A DNA stretch of 51,694 bases from Rhynchosporium graminicola. Taxonomy: Eukaryota; Ascomycota; Leotiomycetes; Helotiales; Ploettnerulaceae. Shown here piece after piece: positions 36,186 to 47,364 of the stretch. The position numbers and the translations under genes were made by a program. The DNA lies in the NCBI GenBank assembly GCA_900074885.1, contig FJUW01000103.1, positions 1 to 51,694 on the forward strand, written 5' to 3'. The notes below the pieces were generated by a model. That model was not told the origin of the DNA. It saw only the letters and a list, made by a program, of their open reading frames with translations, and did not search any database. Position 1 is the first letter of the stretch. Each line of letters begins with the position of its first letter.

Positions 36186-37517
36186 AACGATTACCTATTT
36201 ACTAATCGTACTCTTACCGGACGACTATCAGGGGCCCTTAGTATTAAAATCGAGCTACTGCCTTATTCTATTCTAATATATAGTTTCTAATAATTCGTTA
36301 GAACTTATATTACTTATTTCATATATTTATACCTTTCTATTAATAGTAAGCGTATCTATAACTACTCTTTTATTCTCCTCGATTTAAGATAATAAGATAT
36401 AATTATTAGTATTAAATAGATATAATAATTTCAAGTTAAGCTCGATACGCTCTATTATAAGCTATTATAGCCGGAATAATATCTAGTTACCTTCTGATAT
36501 AATAAGGAGATAATTATAACTCTACTACCTTATAAACCTAGTATTAATTAATCTTATTAAATTAACACTAATACGCGGGACTTAGCTATAAACTAGCTCG
36601 ACTAATATTAATTACTCTAAATAGTAATAATATGATATATTAACGTATTATCTCTATTATTTAATTTATTTCCGCTTATTAATAAGGAATCCGAACCCTT
36701 TTCTACTCTGAATTTATTAAGAAGAGTACCCGCGCCGAAACCCTACCGCGAGTGCATCTCTTAATCTTCGAGGATCTAGAAACTAGTTCCGATATACTAA
36801 ATTAGTACTATAGCTTTCTACTTTAATATAAAATGCAAAAGCTCTGAATTATTTTTCACTAGTATCTACGAGATAAACTGCCTCTTATAAGACTATCTAA
36901 ATAGTAACTCTCCTAAGGATCCTGATACCGAATAACTTATAGTCGAAAAGCTATCGGAATAATACTATACTCTTAAGGAGGCCTTTTCTAAGCGGGATTC
37001 TAATATTCTTCTGCTATATCGCTTATACGATTATAAAATTATTCTGAAAGAACTATTATCTAACGTATATTCGCCTTTATATTAGTAATTTAAAGACGAA
37101 TTATAAGTGACTAAGGAATACCTTATAGAGAACTTAGATAAGGGATTTATCAAATCTAGCTAAAGTCTCTTCGTATTACTTATACTATTCGTTAAGAAAG
37201 CTAATAAAGGATTACGCTTCTATATTAACTATTATAAGCTTAATACGATTACTCGAAAGGATTCGTATCTAATACTTAGGATTAATAAGCTCTTAACTTA
37301 TATATCTAAAGTAATAATTTTTACTAAACTAGATATCCGAGTAGTATTTAACTATATCTATATAAACCCCGAATCAGAGGAGTATACTACCTTCCGAACC
37401 CGCTTCAGATCTTATAAATATAAGGTACTACTTTTTAAGCTTTATAATAGACCTAGTATATACTAATAATATATGAATAATATAATATTAGATTACTTAG
37501 ACGATTTCTATATAGCT

Positions 37518-37547
37518 TACTTAGATAATATTCTTATATACTCGGAA
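37518..37547 (+). pseudogene. Family D reverse transcriptase catalytic box
   Basis: Reads YLDNILIYSE: the second catalytic Asp is Asn. The upstream frame has TKLDIR and downstream EFYIT, the normal Ty3/gypsy order. Confidence 0.88.
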
Positions 37548-38699
37548 ACGCTCTAGGAACACGAGAAATATATCAAATTAGTACTATAACGCTTAATAGA
37601 CGCCGGACTCTAGGTAGATATTAAGAAAAGCGAGTTCTATATTACTTAGACTAAATACCTTAGATATATTATTACTACTAACGGAATCGAGCTAGATCCT
37701 GAGAAAGTAATACTATTAGTAGACTAGAAGTACCTTAAAATAGTAATAGCTATAAAGTCTTTCCTAGGATTCTATAGTTTCTACTATTAATTTATACGGA
37801 ATTTCGGCCTTATCGCTAAACCTCTCTTAATACTTACTAGGCCTATAGTACTATAGAATTTCACTAACGATTATAAGAAATTCTTCGACGAGTTATATTA
37901 ATAGTTACTATTAGTATAGAAACTATATTATTTCGACTCAGAATTATAAACTAAACTAGAAACTAATACCTCTGATAGTATAATAGCTAGAGTTATCTTC
38001 TAATAATATAAAGATAACTAGTAGTATCTAATTAGATTCTATTCCTATATTCTTAATAGATATGAACTAAACTAGAAGATCTATAATAAGGAATTATACA
38101 CTATTATTAAGTCTTTCCGGAAATAGAGACCTGAACTTATATTACTACGATACTATACCGGCGTATATACGGACTATCGATCCTTAGAATACTTTATAAC
38201 TACTAAGGTCCTAATTAGTAAGTAAGCTAGATAAATAGAATTCCTATCTGAATTCAAATTTCAAGTTATATATACGCTTAGTAAAGATAACGCTAAAGCT
38301 AATATCCTTAGCGATAAGGAATAAGACCTAAGGATATAAGAATAGCAGAAACGGAATAGTAGATCTCGGGTTTTATTACCTCTAGACTATCTAGACCTTA
38401 GGATTAACGCGGAACTAGCTAAATATTATATCGATTAAATTAGTTATATATACCTAATATCGCTAGGAACTGATATACTATCGGAACCTATATATAACTC
38501 TTTTAATTTAATCGAGAAACTATATTAATTTAACTAAAAATCGTTCTCTAATAAACGGAATATATTAGGAAATAGCTATACTATTAATAATAGCTTACTA
38601 CTTTATAATAGTCGTCTATCGTATAATGCTGCACTCTGTTATATACCTATTTAATTAGTGAAGTCTATAATCAAGTTTCCTCTGCTTATCTAAATACTC

Positions 38700-39640
38700 G
38701 TAAGACTACTGAAATAATTTCTACTTATTACTACTAGAAAGGACTCGTATTAGATATGAAATAGTATACTCGTAATTACCGCTCTTACTAGTACTCTTAT
38801 CCGAAACAGATGAAATAGTAAGGATTCCTCTACTTACTACTAGTACTTAGCTATCTTATATAGTACCTAGCTATAGATTTTAAGGACTTCTCGCCTAATA
38901 ACTAGAGGTTTAATAAGATATTAGTATTTATTAACCGCCTAGGGAAGGACTCTGTATTAGGACTATATTATTATAATATCGATACCCGCGGGATAACTAC
39001 GCTATTTATCTAATAGATATATTATTTCGGATATACCCCTAAGTTAATTATATCTGACTAAGGAGCTTAGTTTATCTTATCCTTTTAGTGAGAGTTTTAC
39101 TATATAATTAGAGTTAACGTTAAGCTCTCTATCTCTTTCTACTAGTAAACTAATAGATAAACGGAGATTATAAACTAGTATATTAACTGACGCCTTAGAC
39201 TTTTTATTAATTACTACTAGAGTAATTAGGGCGAACTACTACTAATAATAGACCGCGCTTAAGTAACTTTACTTTACGATTCTATTAGTATAGCGCCATA
39301 TACCCTTAAATATAGTATACTACTACGGAATAGCTAAGATTAGAAGTAACTTACTATATTAATACTATAAGAGAAGCTTAACTATATTAATACTAAATCC
39401 TTAGCTAAATATACTAAATCCGCTATCGAAGTTGCAAAAGCTAATATATTAGCTACTTAGTAGAGGATAAGCGCTATAACTGACCCGAAACGGCGTAATA
39501 TCGACTAGGAAGTTAAAGATAAGGTATTTCTCTTTATAAGGAACCTTAAGAATTACTAGCTAAGTAAGAAGCTATCTAGCCTCTAAGTAGGACTATATTA
39601 GGTCCTAGCTAAGATCAGATACTCCTATAAGCTAGATTTA
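38700..39640 (+). pseudogene. Family D integrase
   Basis: The decayed frame shows LAIDFKDFSP (first catalytic Asp), IISD followed by a stop and GA (second Asp), and TEIINQYINQRLRLF, the conserved stretch after the third acidic position. RIP stops are scattered through it. Confidence 0.8.
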
Positions 39641-39775
39641 CTCCCTAGATCTTCTATATATAATATATTCGCCCTCGAATTACTCTTTAAGGACTCGGAT
39701 GACCTATTACTAAGCTAAGAGCTACTAAACCTACCCCCGGAGGTTATCGCTACTTAAGAAGAGTAAGAGTTATAA

Positions 39776-39910
39776 GAGGTACTCGCTATATAGCTCCTAA
39801 GAGGTAATCTGAAGTATTAAGTTAATTAGCTAAGCTACGACCCGGACCTAACTTAGTATAATACTTCCGACTTAATAAGTACTCTATATAAGCTCAGAGA
39901 CTTCTATACT
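39776..39910 (+). pseudogene. Family D chromodomain
   Basis: Reads EVLAI, LLRGNLKY, then LSYDPDLT with stops at Trp/Gln positions, and LYKLRDFY at the end. It follows the integrase directly. Confidence 0.75.
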
Positions 39911-40094
39911 ACTAACTTAAGTAAACCTAGACCTCCGCGTAAACTAGATTAATAGATTAAGGCCTAGGAAAACGGAATAGATAACTATAGTCACTTAGAG
40001 GATAATAAACTATTATAGTTACTAGTATTAAAAAATTTATTACTAAAGATAATCCCCCGATTATACTCTATAATAACGCTATATCTAAAACTCT

Positions 40095-41060
40095 ACTTCC
40101 TCTACTACTTCTATCTTACTAGCTTTCTCTCCTAAGTTCTCCGGAGCTTCTAGTAAATCTAGAATATCTAGAACTAGAACTACTATATCTAACTCCTTAC
40201 TTAAATCTACTAAAATAGCAATAGTAGTAGACTAAATATAATAGCAAATCATATAAGATTTATTCTTTAGAGAAGGTCAAAGAGTATCTAGATCTAACGC
40301 TATCTCTAAAATAGAAGGCAAATTCCTCTTTCCAATAGTATAAGATATTATAGCTTTAAATATAGAATTCTTAAAAAATTCCCGTATAATAAAATTTAAC
40401 TCATTTATATACTTTAATAATATTAAAGCTATTAACTTAGACTTCGCAAAATCAAATATTAGAAGATCTAAATCCTATATCGCGTTAGTATTATACTAGT
40501 ATCTAAGGGTTTAAGATTATAACTTACTACTTTAATAAACTCTAACTCTTTAAATACTTTCTCTATAGATCGCCTTAAAGCTTAAGTCTATGCTAATTAC
40601 GTAATAGTAATCTCTAACGCGGTAATAAGAGCAGTAGATTTCGCGAGATAATAGATCTGATTAATAGCCTTATAAGTAGCTATAATACCGCCCCGATTTA
40701 GCTCCGCGTCCTTAGCTTTACCGCTAGGAAGTAAACCGGATAAGATAGTATACTTCGTATTAATATAGTTAAGTAACTATAACGCGTTAGTATATATAAC
40801 TATATTTAGGTTTAAGTAACTTATATACTTATAACTACACTTTAACGCTAAATAATACTTATAAAGCTTAGAGTTAAGCTTATTAAATAAATATAGAAGT
40901 TCTAGAATAAGAGTATTATTATACTTTATCTTAAGGAAAGCGCGAATATATCGCAAGTAATATATATAATACGCTACCGAAAGAGTACCGGCGGGAACTA
41001 GTAAGGGCCCTACAGGAGTTAGCGTTATAGATCCGTGAAACCCTTATACTACACTTGAAG
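40095..41060 (-). pseudogene. Antisense accessory ORF of family D, function unknown
   Basis: On the strand opposite to gag-pol, between chromodomain and 3' LTR, about 320 codons read like protein with few stops and one frame change near 40480. Segments include TLTPVGPLLVPAGTLSVAY, LLPSGKAKDAELNRGGI, IEKVFKELEFIKVVSYNL, FAKSKLIALILLKYINEL and LEAPENLGEKASKIEVVEE. It holds Leu/Ile/Lys-rich, probably helical stretches and no recognisable catalytic motif. It is better preserved than the pol gene beside it. It occupies the same position and orientation as the family C antisense ORF, although I see no obvious sequence similarity between them. Confidence 0.5.
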
Positions 41061-41541
41061 ACTATCCTTAATACTAAGATAGGAAACTTACTTATAATAA
41101 GAGAAGAGTTAATTAGGTCAATTAATATATAAGATTATAGTAGACTACTATAGTAATTAGTAATAATACCTACTATAGGAACTATATCGTAGTCTAGGGA
41201 GAGTAAACTTATAAGTTTAAGTAGTTATCGCAGTTGAAAAGGAAAGGCTCTAATATTAATAAACCCCTTCCTTTATATACCTTACGCCCTACTTAAACTC
41301 GACTCCTGCTGTAAATAGATAAAGTAAATATAGCTTACCGCCTAATTTGAAAGCTATAACTAATGCAGTACTATTATAGCGACATAACTAGTCAGAACTT
41401 AATAAAGAATTTACTACTACTAAAGAGCGGCTAGCGCCTATTACGCGAATATCGATGAAAACAGTTATAATAAAGACTAATTTCTAGTATAAAGTATAAC
41501 CTTCCGAGCTTAGGGTTAAGCTCTTCTTAGGGGGGGGGTAA

Positions 41542-41809
41542 TATAACGATAGCTTACCTAAATATCATATAAGAAGAAGGATAGATACTAGGGCCTAGGT
41601 TCACAGGTATGTCAGTAGAACTAGTGTCCGACTCGGTATAGTATCAGACTAGTACCGGTATATATATATAAGGTGCCTTATACTCTATCTCTCTTCTTCT
41701 TCCTTCCTTATCTTTTTATTTCCTTCGTAGTAGACTATATATGATCACTCTTAGCCTCCCTACTTATTTATTCTTGCTTATATACCGCCTTGAGTCTTGT
41801 GTCGTTACA
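41542..41809 (+). repeat. Family D 3' LTR (268 bp)
   Basis: Starts TATAACGATAGC (mutated TGTGACGACAGC) and ends TGTCGTTACA. It is preceded by an AGGGGGGGGG polypurine tract. The three-base length difference from the 5' LTR is a small indel in the CT-rich run. Confidence 0.9.
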
Positions 41810-42763
41810 GCTAAATAATATCCAAAATCGTTAAGCTCCGATATAATCCCCGACTTTTCTCTATATAATTTATAAGTCGGGGTATTCGTAATATCGATAA
41901 TAATCCTAATATTAATCTCTATATATTATTTATAAGTAGTTAGCTTCGATCGCATATCCTATAATACTTAATCTACTTCGGGGCTGAAGTATTTATACTC
42001 CACTGCCTTTCGGTAGAATAAGTTATTATCTTTATTATCTTATCTAGCGTTTAGTTACTACGTTACGTAGTAATAGTAGAGATACTTCGTAATTTATTAT
42101 AGCGTAAACGCTCGAAACAGAAATTCTCTCCCTTATAGAATTTTACGTGAATAACGAACCTAAAAAACGAGGTTCTGAAGGTATAATAAATGAGCGTTAA
42201 AATTACTTCGACGTAATTAGTATAGAGATACCTAACTTATAAAATATCCTAGGTAATATATTATTCTGGTTTAGCAGGAGCCGAATATAGCTCTATATTC
42301 GTACGGAAGTCCCCACCGAAACACGAAAGGATAATACTTGTTTGGGCTCTCCCTAATCTTTAGGAGGTGGATCGAAGATATTACTCTGTAAACGGAAATA
42401 AGATGGACTTTAGTGAGAATTCAGATCGCCCGGCCTTTTCAACTAAGCGCAAGAGGGTAGTCGTTGGTCAGGAAACGGCAAGAGACCCCTCGGTACTAAC
42501 GGGCACGTAAGCGTAAATGTCCTTCCTAGGAATTTGGTATTCGATGCGGTAGGGTTCCGACTGATGCATCCAGGTACGGAAGTACGGAGGATCGCTGTTG
42601 GTACGGGAAGCAGAGTACGCACTGCATCAGAAGGGGTAACAATGCCTAGATCCAGGCGCGTAATTTTAAAAGGCTGCGAAAGGTACTGAGCCTATCTTTG
42701 ATGGTTCTTGAGGGCACTGCTTCTGACTTTGTCAGGTCCTGAGTCGTTAGCCATCGAAAATGA
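41810..42763. other. RIP edge and gene-poor transition
   Basis: To about 42290 the sequence is AT-rich with RIP-type composition and no recognised element. It contains a hairpin with 9-bp arms (CCCCGACTT and AAGTCGGGG, 41852-41882). Beyond about 42290 the composition changes within some tens of bases to normal DNA. No gene is visible up to the pogo-like pseudogene; the overlapping plus-strand frame 42708-42911 is its shadow. Confidence 0.55.
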
Positions 42764-44431
42764 TCAAGCAAATGAACTGGAAGAAAGGCAAGGGAGTCGC
42801 GATCCCGATAAAAGCGTGCTGGTGTTCAATCTCTTGTTTCCAGAGCTCTGGAACTCTAATTTGCGCTCGTTACGCTTCATTATACCTTGTCGCATATTAG
42901 TCAACTCGTGAGCAATATTAGCTCCTGTATGAACTACTACTTGAATAGCGTCAAAAGAGCTATTGAAGATATCTTGGCTAGGAGAGCTGATAACCGGAGC
43001 GAGCCGTGTACGCCAGAACTTCAACATATCAACTGCCTCCTTGTAGCTAGGTGATTCAGAAACCTTTGGAGGTGAAGGTCGTACAGTCGGGAGTAATCTC
43101 TTGATCAGGTAGTGGAGTGTTGAATTCAGGGAGGTAGGAAGGAGACTCCTGTACAATCCACAAGGCATCTGGAATATTAGGAACTGAATAGATCTATATG
43201 TAAAAAGTCTTTATTTGTAGTATAAATCAGGAGTATATAGCATCAAGGGGAGCTTACCTTCACCCTATCTTTGAGCCGGATTTCGTCCAAGGGCCATACA
43301 CCAGAATTCCGGAAGCCTGACTTGATAGTGCCGACTGTAAAGGTCTTCGCTCGTATCTCTGGTAAATCGTACAAGAAGTCTACGACTCCGTATGCGATAT
43401 CTCCGTATTTGACAGCTTTCTGTACTGTTCTGCTATGCCAGTTGCTTATAAGGAAGGAATACGCTGACATCAAGAGGTTGCATGATATGGGTCATATATA
43501 AGGTGGAAAATTTTTAAGCCATGATATTGTACTCCCAGCATAACGTCCTGAACTCAGCGCCATGGCGAGAAGAGGAGCCGTCCATAAGAATTAGTACTTC
43601 TTCTCTTTTCTTCTCCAATTTAGCGTATTTGATAAAGTGCTTCAACCAATCGACTGCAATTTCACTTTACGTATAACCGGAATCACTACATATAACACTT
43701 TCGTCCGCGCAGATATCTTCAATAAGCGTGACCTGCTTTCTGTTTTCCGGGTGTGTCTGGTACATATCATATGCTGCTTCCTCCGGAACATAGACTACCT
43801 CTCCTTTAGCCATTCCTACACGGAAACCACTCTCATCAAAGATCCAAATACGGCCCGGGACGATGCCGTGTGATATGTCATAGTGGGAGTACTCTCTATA
43901 CCACTTCATGATAGTCTTTGGCGCTTAGGCGTACTTTCATTTAGCGTCTAATACCTTAGTCTTTCTCTTGCTAGTACCAGCTAAATCCTTCTTTCTGAAG
44001 TTGTCTAGGAAGCTTGCTGAGCAGGTATCTGGTTGTATTTATCGTGAAAGCATATTGATAACAATTGACTCAATATCTTCCTTGTTAGCGCTAAATCCAG
44101 CATCATGTTGACCTCTTATGATGTTCTTAGTAGACTGTATTTTAAGACTATCAAGTAGAGGTTTTGATCGATTGAAGGCCTGTCGGCAAAGTGATGGATT
44201 CTTGATCCGGCGCTGGATTTCCCTGTAATTTCGCTCGAAATCGAATATCCTACATGCTTCTGCTGCACGCGTCCAAGGGTGATCGTCGAGGTACTTCAAA
44301 CACGCTTCCATAGCTTCCTCGATAACAGGTATAGCTGTACGCTTTAGCTTCCTCCAATTCTTCAAAGGTGATAGTTCTAGCTCTTCTACGTCTTGCAATG
44401 TTTCAATCGCTAGGGTAGTAGCCGGCGGCAT
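42764..44431 (-). pseudogene. Pogo-like (DDE_1) transposase, broken
   Basis: The minus-strand coding pieces add up to a pogo/Fot1-type transposase. 44431-44039 is the N-terminal DNA-binding part (LDDHPWTRAAEACRIFDFER). 43909-43667 carries the first catalytic Asp in IWIFDESGFR. Then LILMDGSSSRHGAEF gives the second Asp (about 43600) and THIMQPLD the third (about 43490). 43473-43243 continues, and 43168-42764 is the tail. Stops lie between the first two pieces and after the second Asp, and a frameshift lies near 43460. A probable 89-bp intron joins 43258 to 43168. Unlike the neighbouring block it is hardly RIP-mutated, which suggests a single- or low-copy element or domesticated gene decaying by ordinary mutation. 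No terminal repeats were found. Confidence 0.8.
43169..43257 (-). other. Probable intron in pogo-like gene (89 bp)
   Basis: Donor AAG followed by GTAAGC at 43257 and acceptor TTCCAG at 43169, on the minus strand. The length and sites are typical of filamentous ascomycetes. Splicing removes the in-frame stop after VKVSSP and joins to the 134-codon tail. Confidence 0.5.
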
Positions 44432-44699
44432 GAATAATGTGCGCGCATTGAAGGCGTAGACATGTTGCAGACTCAGCAGTTGTAGATCAAGGGATAGCGT
44501 ATCTTTTGCTCAAAAATGATTTGGAATTAGAGTTGTTTTGATACAGTTATTAAAAAGTCATGAAATATCCTTGTGACTATTGAGCGTCACCAAGCGGCAA
44601 TTATTACGCGTTTGAGGCTGTTTTCGGCGCGGAAAAACGTCTTCCGGTGTCACGTGAAGTCATCTATTCATTAAACCTTATCTAATCAGTAAAACCGAC

Positions 44700-44860
44700 T
44701 ACAGTAGGGTGCATAAAGTCTACACACGCGGCCGCTAGTGTAATTATACATGCGCCTGTGGAAAACTACAGTACGCGCAGCCAAAATCATGGTAACCTGA
44801 AGCTGCGCAATATACATCACGCTAGTGGCCGCGTGTGTAGACTTTTTGCACACTACTGTA
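44700..44860. mobile_element. 157-bp Tc1/mariner-type MITE
   Basis: Terminal inverted repeats of about 40 bp (44702-44741 and 44819-44858) differ at only about four positions, begin CAGTAGGGTGCA, and are flanked by TA on both sides (44700-44701, 44859-44860). The interior is too short to code. The outermost 12 bases match the terminal repeat of the Tc1 copies at 33.5 kb, so that family probably supplied the transposase. It is not RIP-mutated, as expected for so short a repeat. Confidence 0.85.
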
Positions 44861-45242
44861 CCAGAGGTTGATGGTGGGAGGTTGTGGGTACTAGGGGGAG
44901 GCGACTCCGATGATTATTATAAACGTATACACTTTGCATTCGCCCCGCGACAGCTATTATTAACAACTATGGCATGATTGACTGCTAACACTGGCCCAGC
45001 TTTCTAATCTATCTGAATATAATGACTTTACACAGTTACGATATGTCCTTAAAATGTATGAAAACTTGAACTGAATCAATGTAGTTCGAAGGGCGGTGAT
45101 GAACTCTCTTCATGTTCAAGTAAAAGATATGATAAGCTAGGTTCTTCTCGTCTGTCTGCTTATTCTGCCTCTCCATCTCCATCATTCCTTTATCTCTACA
45201 ATCATCCCGGGAGCTGAGTGACCAGCGAGACTGTATCTTGTC
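44861..45242. other. Intergenic, downstream of secreted-protein gene
   Basis: No coding potential was recognised. It contains the 3' untranslated region of the minus-strand gene that ends at 45243. Confidence 0.5.
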
Positions 45243-45863
45243 TCAGACTTCAAGAGGATCGAACGTCCAGCTAGATACACGCTTGGTCTGTCCATCAATC
45301 GTCAAGGTTGGCTCGTGAACCATGTACGCAACCTTGCAGAAATCCGAGCTTCCTCTCATAGCAGCCGTGAGCGTACATACCATCGATTTGCCAGCATAGA
45401 ACCCATGGAATGTGAATGTGACAACGCGCTGGAAGACCTCGGTGGGTGTGTTGTATGTGTCTTTCCACTGTGTTTCAATCCTCGACCCTGGCGTTGAATA
45501 CTTGTCAATTGAAGCGTATTTGATGTCGACGCTTCCATCGGAGTCTTCGGTCATGTAGAAAAGGAAAGCCCAATTGACAGCACTAATGACGGCGTTTGAA
45601 GCGATGACTAGTCTCAACTTCGCAACCTTCGAAACCGCAAACTGGACACGCTTCTCCAAAGCATGATGTGTAGCAACGGCAACTTCGTTTCGTAGATCTC
45701 CACTTGCTGGCTCGTGTACCGCAGTGTCTCGTGGCGTACGTTTCTGAACGAAATCGTGTTGACTGCTCTCTGAGATGAGAGCGGCAGTGTCTGCAGGGGC
45801 GGCAAGGGAGCCGAAAGGTTCGACGGCCAAGGCAAGCAGACTCAGAAATGATACGAAGCGCAT
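45243..45863 (-). CDS. Predicted secreted protein with two Kex2-type sites
   Basis: A 206-residue protein starting at the Met of MRFVSFLSLLALAVEPFG. The open frame extends 60 codons upstream, but only this Met gives a signal peptide, with likely cleavage after Ala21 or Ala22. Dibasic Lys-Arg sites at 41-42 (VQKR) and 71-72 (LEKR) suggest processing by the Golgi Kex2 protease and a mature part of about 134 residues. It has two cysteines, Cys163 and Cys176 (SMVC and DFCK), that could form one disulfide, and a hydrophobic stretch at about 86-103 that may be part of a fold rather than a membrane anchor. No family is recognised. A TATAAATA lies about 140 bp upstream. Its position between decayed transposons fits an effector or other host-interaction protein, but that is inference. 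Confidence 0.7.
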   Translation of the reverse strand: MRFVSFLSLLALAVEPFGSLAAPADTAALISESSQHDFVQKRTPRDTAVHEPASGDLRNEVAVATHHALEKRVQFAVSKVAKLRLVIASNAVISAVNWAFLFYMTEDSDGSVDIKYASIDKYSTPGSRIETQWKDTYNTPTEVFQRVVTFTFHGFYAGKSMVCTLTAAMRGSSDFCKVAYMVHEPTLTIDGQTKRVSSWTFDPLEV

Positions 45864-46003
45864 CTTGAAAGCCTGATGTAGGTGGGGGGACTTGTCTAGA
45901 CAAAGCGGGCTATAGGGCTGTACTGGGTACGACAATGTATATGCGAATGATGTAGCTGTTTGAATAGAGATGTTGTGTGGGTATCGGAGGTAGGATACGT
46001 TCA

Positions 46004-46011
46004 TATTTATA
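46004..46011 (-). promoter_or_regulatory. TATA-like element upstream of secreted-protein gene
   Basis: TATAAATA on the minus strand, about 141 bp before the proposed start at 45863. The spacing is consistent with a core promoter and a leader of roughly 100 bases. Confidence 0.4.
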
Positions 46012-47209
46012 TTGAGATGAGTTTCAAATAGACCTAACCGCATCGAGATTGTACCTATATTTGATAATTCACCGTCTGAACTTCAAATTAAAAATCGAAT
46101 TTAGTACGAATGTACACCGGTCATGTTTCAGGGGTGGTCTCTGATACAGATCTAGGTCTTCTCTGTTTTGGCCAAATTTGACAGTTGAAGCGTACGTATT
46201 ATGAGGATGATCTCGAGAGGCAAGAGTGGGATTTGCTCTAGATTTGGCCAAGGAGCGAGTCTCTTTCACTCTTTAGCCGTTCTTAAAACGCTGGAAAACA
46301 TGGCCTATCCATGATTTCACCGGGTCTACGCTTTTAAGCTCTAGTAGAATTACGAGTCTTTGCAATTATGCTTCTTAAGCGCTGTTCATCCAGTACTCAG
46401 TGAAAGGCCGCGCGTTATATTACTTTATTACACTTCGGTGAGTGGATACGATATCGGGAATAATGCTCCGTTGATTTTATTCAGAAGGCTTAAGGATAAT
46501 GAACACGTAATATATCGGCAGTTGATTATTGGGTCAGCCGACTATCTATTCCGAAAATCAGGCTTCCCTTGCATTCGAAATCACATATACGGAAATAGCC
46601 GAAGCTTGAGCTCAAGGAACAGATTTCTACGTAGAGAGGTATTCGAGAGAAGGCTATCAGTAGGTCTCGCACACCGTGGTAAATCGCAAGCTCAAGTTGT
46701 CCATAGAATAGTATTGATTATGCGAAATTCCCCTACAATTTTCCTACTACGTAGATAAAGTGCTATACGAGACCCATTACAAACACCCTTCCGTACAATG
46801 TAAAGGCCAATGCTTAGCTCACTGCTTTCGTGCTGCTTTCGCATATCTCATGTTCAGTCGATGAGATGAGCCAAAGATAATTCTCAACATTACACATATT
46901 ATAGATTGGAATAATGTATACGTATACAAGTATATCTTGATACTTGCTCGATCTATACGTCCAAAATTGAAGAAGATTGACTTTACAAGGAATCTTAACA
47001 GATCATCTTTGAAGTTCCGGACGTTGTTGGCTGCTATAATTAGTAAATTCCGGGTCATCGAATATCAATTTTGTACTCATCATCTCGGATGTTTTTACCC
47101 TGCAATTGATAATACAGAGCAAGGGTGTTCGATTTAGCGAAAGTCTCCTCGGGACGGTTTCTTGTTTCATTAACTTCCCCACTTCGGTCCGAATGTAATT
47201 GATGGATAC
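46012..47209. other. Intergenic, no recognised gene
   Basis: Several frames of 60-130 codons exist. The longest (46360-46758 plus) has no ATG at its start and no family resemblance. A TATACGTATA palindrome lies near 46918. Nothing else can be supported. Confidence 0.5.
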
Positions 47210-47364
47210 TGGTGTTTGAGGGAAATAAATCCCTACCCTGTCACCATCACAGGGAGCCCCAGCAACGGCCAATACCCAATTATTTGATCAGAATCGGTCT
47301 AATTACGGGCGAAAACCCACTAGAATAACTCTACATAGTAAAGGTTTAATTCCCTCAAGCACCA
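47210..47364. repeat. MITE-like inverted-repeat unit, 155 bp
   Basis: The first 26 bases (TGGTGTTTGAGGGAAATAAA then TCCCTA) match the reverse complement of the last 26 at about 21 positions. The interior has no coding potential. No clear target duplication is visible. The arm shares an AAATAAA-CCTACCCT core with the unit at 48603-48747. Confidence 0.5.

Larger units (their letters stand above)
34033..41809 (+). mobile_element. Ty3/gypsy chromovirus family D, RIP-mutated
   Basis: It is bounded by LTRs 34033-34297 and 41542-41809 with a polypurine tract at 41529-41538. Plus-strand order: gag ending in a decayed zinc knuckle (35872-35913), protease (IDTRA at 36171-36185), reverse transcriptase (YLDNILIYSE at 37518-37547), RNase H and integrase (about 38.0-39.6 kb) and a chromodomain (39776-39910). 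A further 1.6 kb to the 3' LTR contains a decayed frame on the opposite strand. No target duplication was found (TAAGA versus GCTAA), so the element may have inserted with loss of flank or recombined. Confidence 0.9.

Noticed and set aside
46360..46758. 132-codon plus-strand frame
   Set aside because: Starts at TTG rather than ATG and no family or targeting signal is visible.
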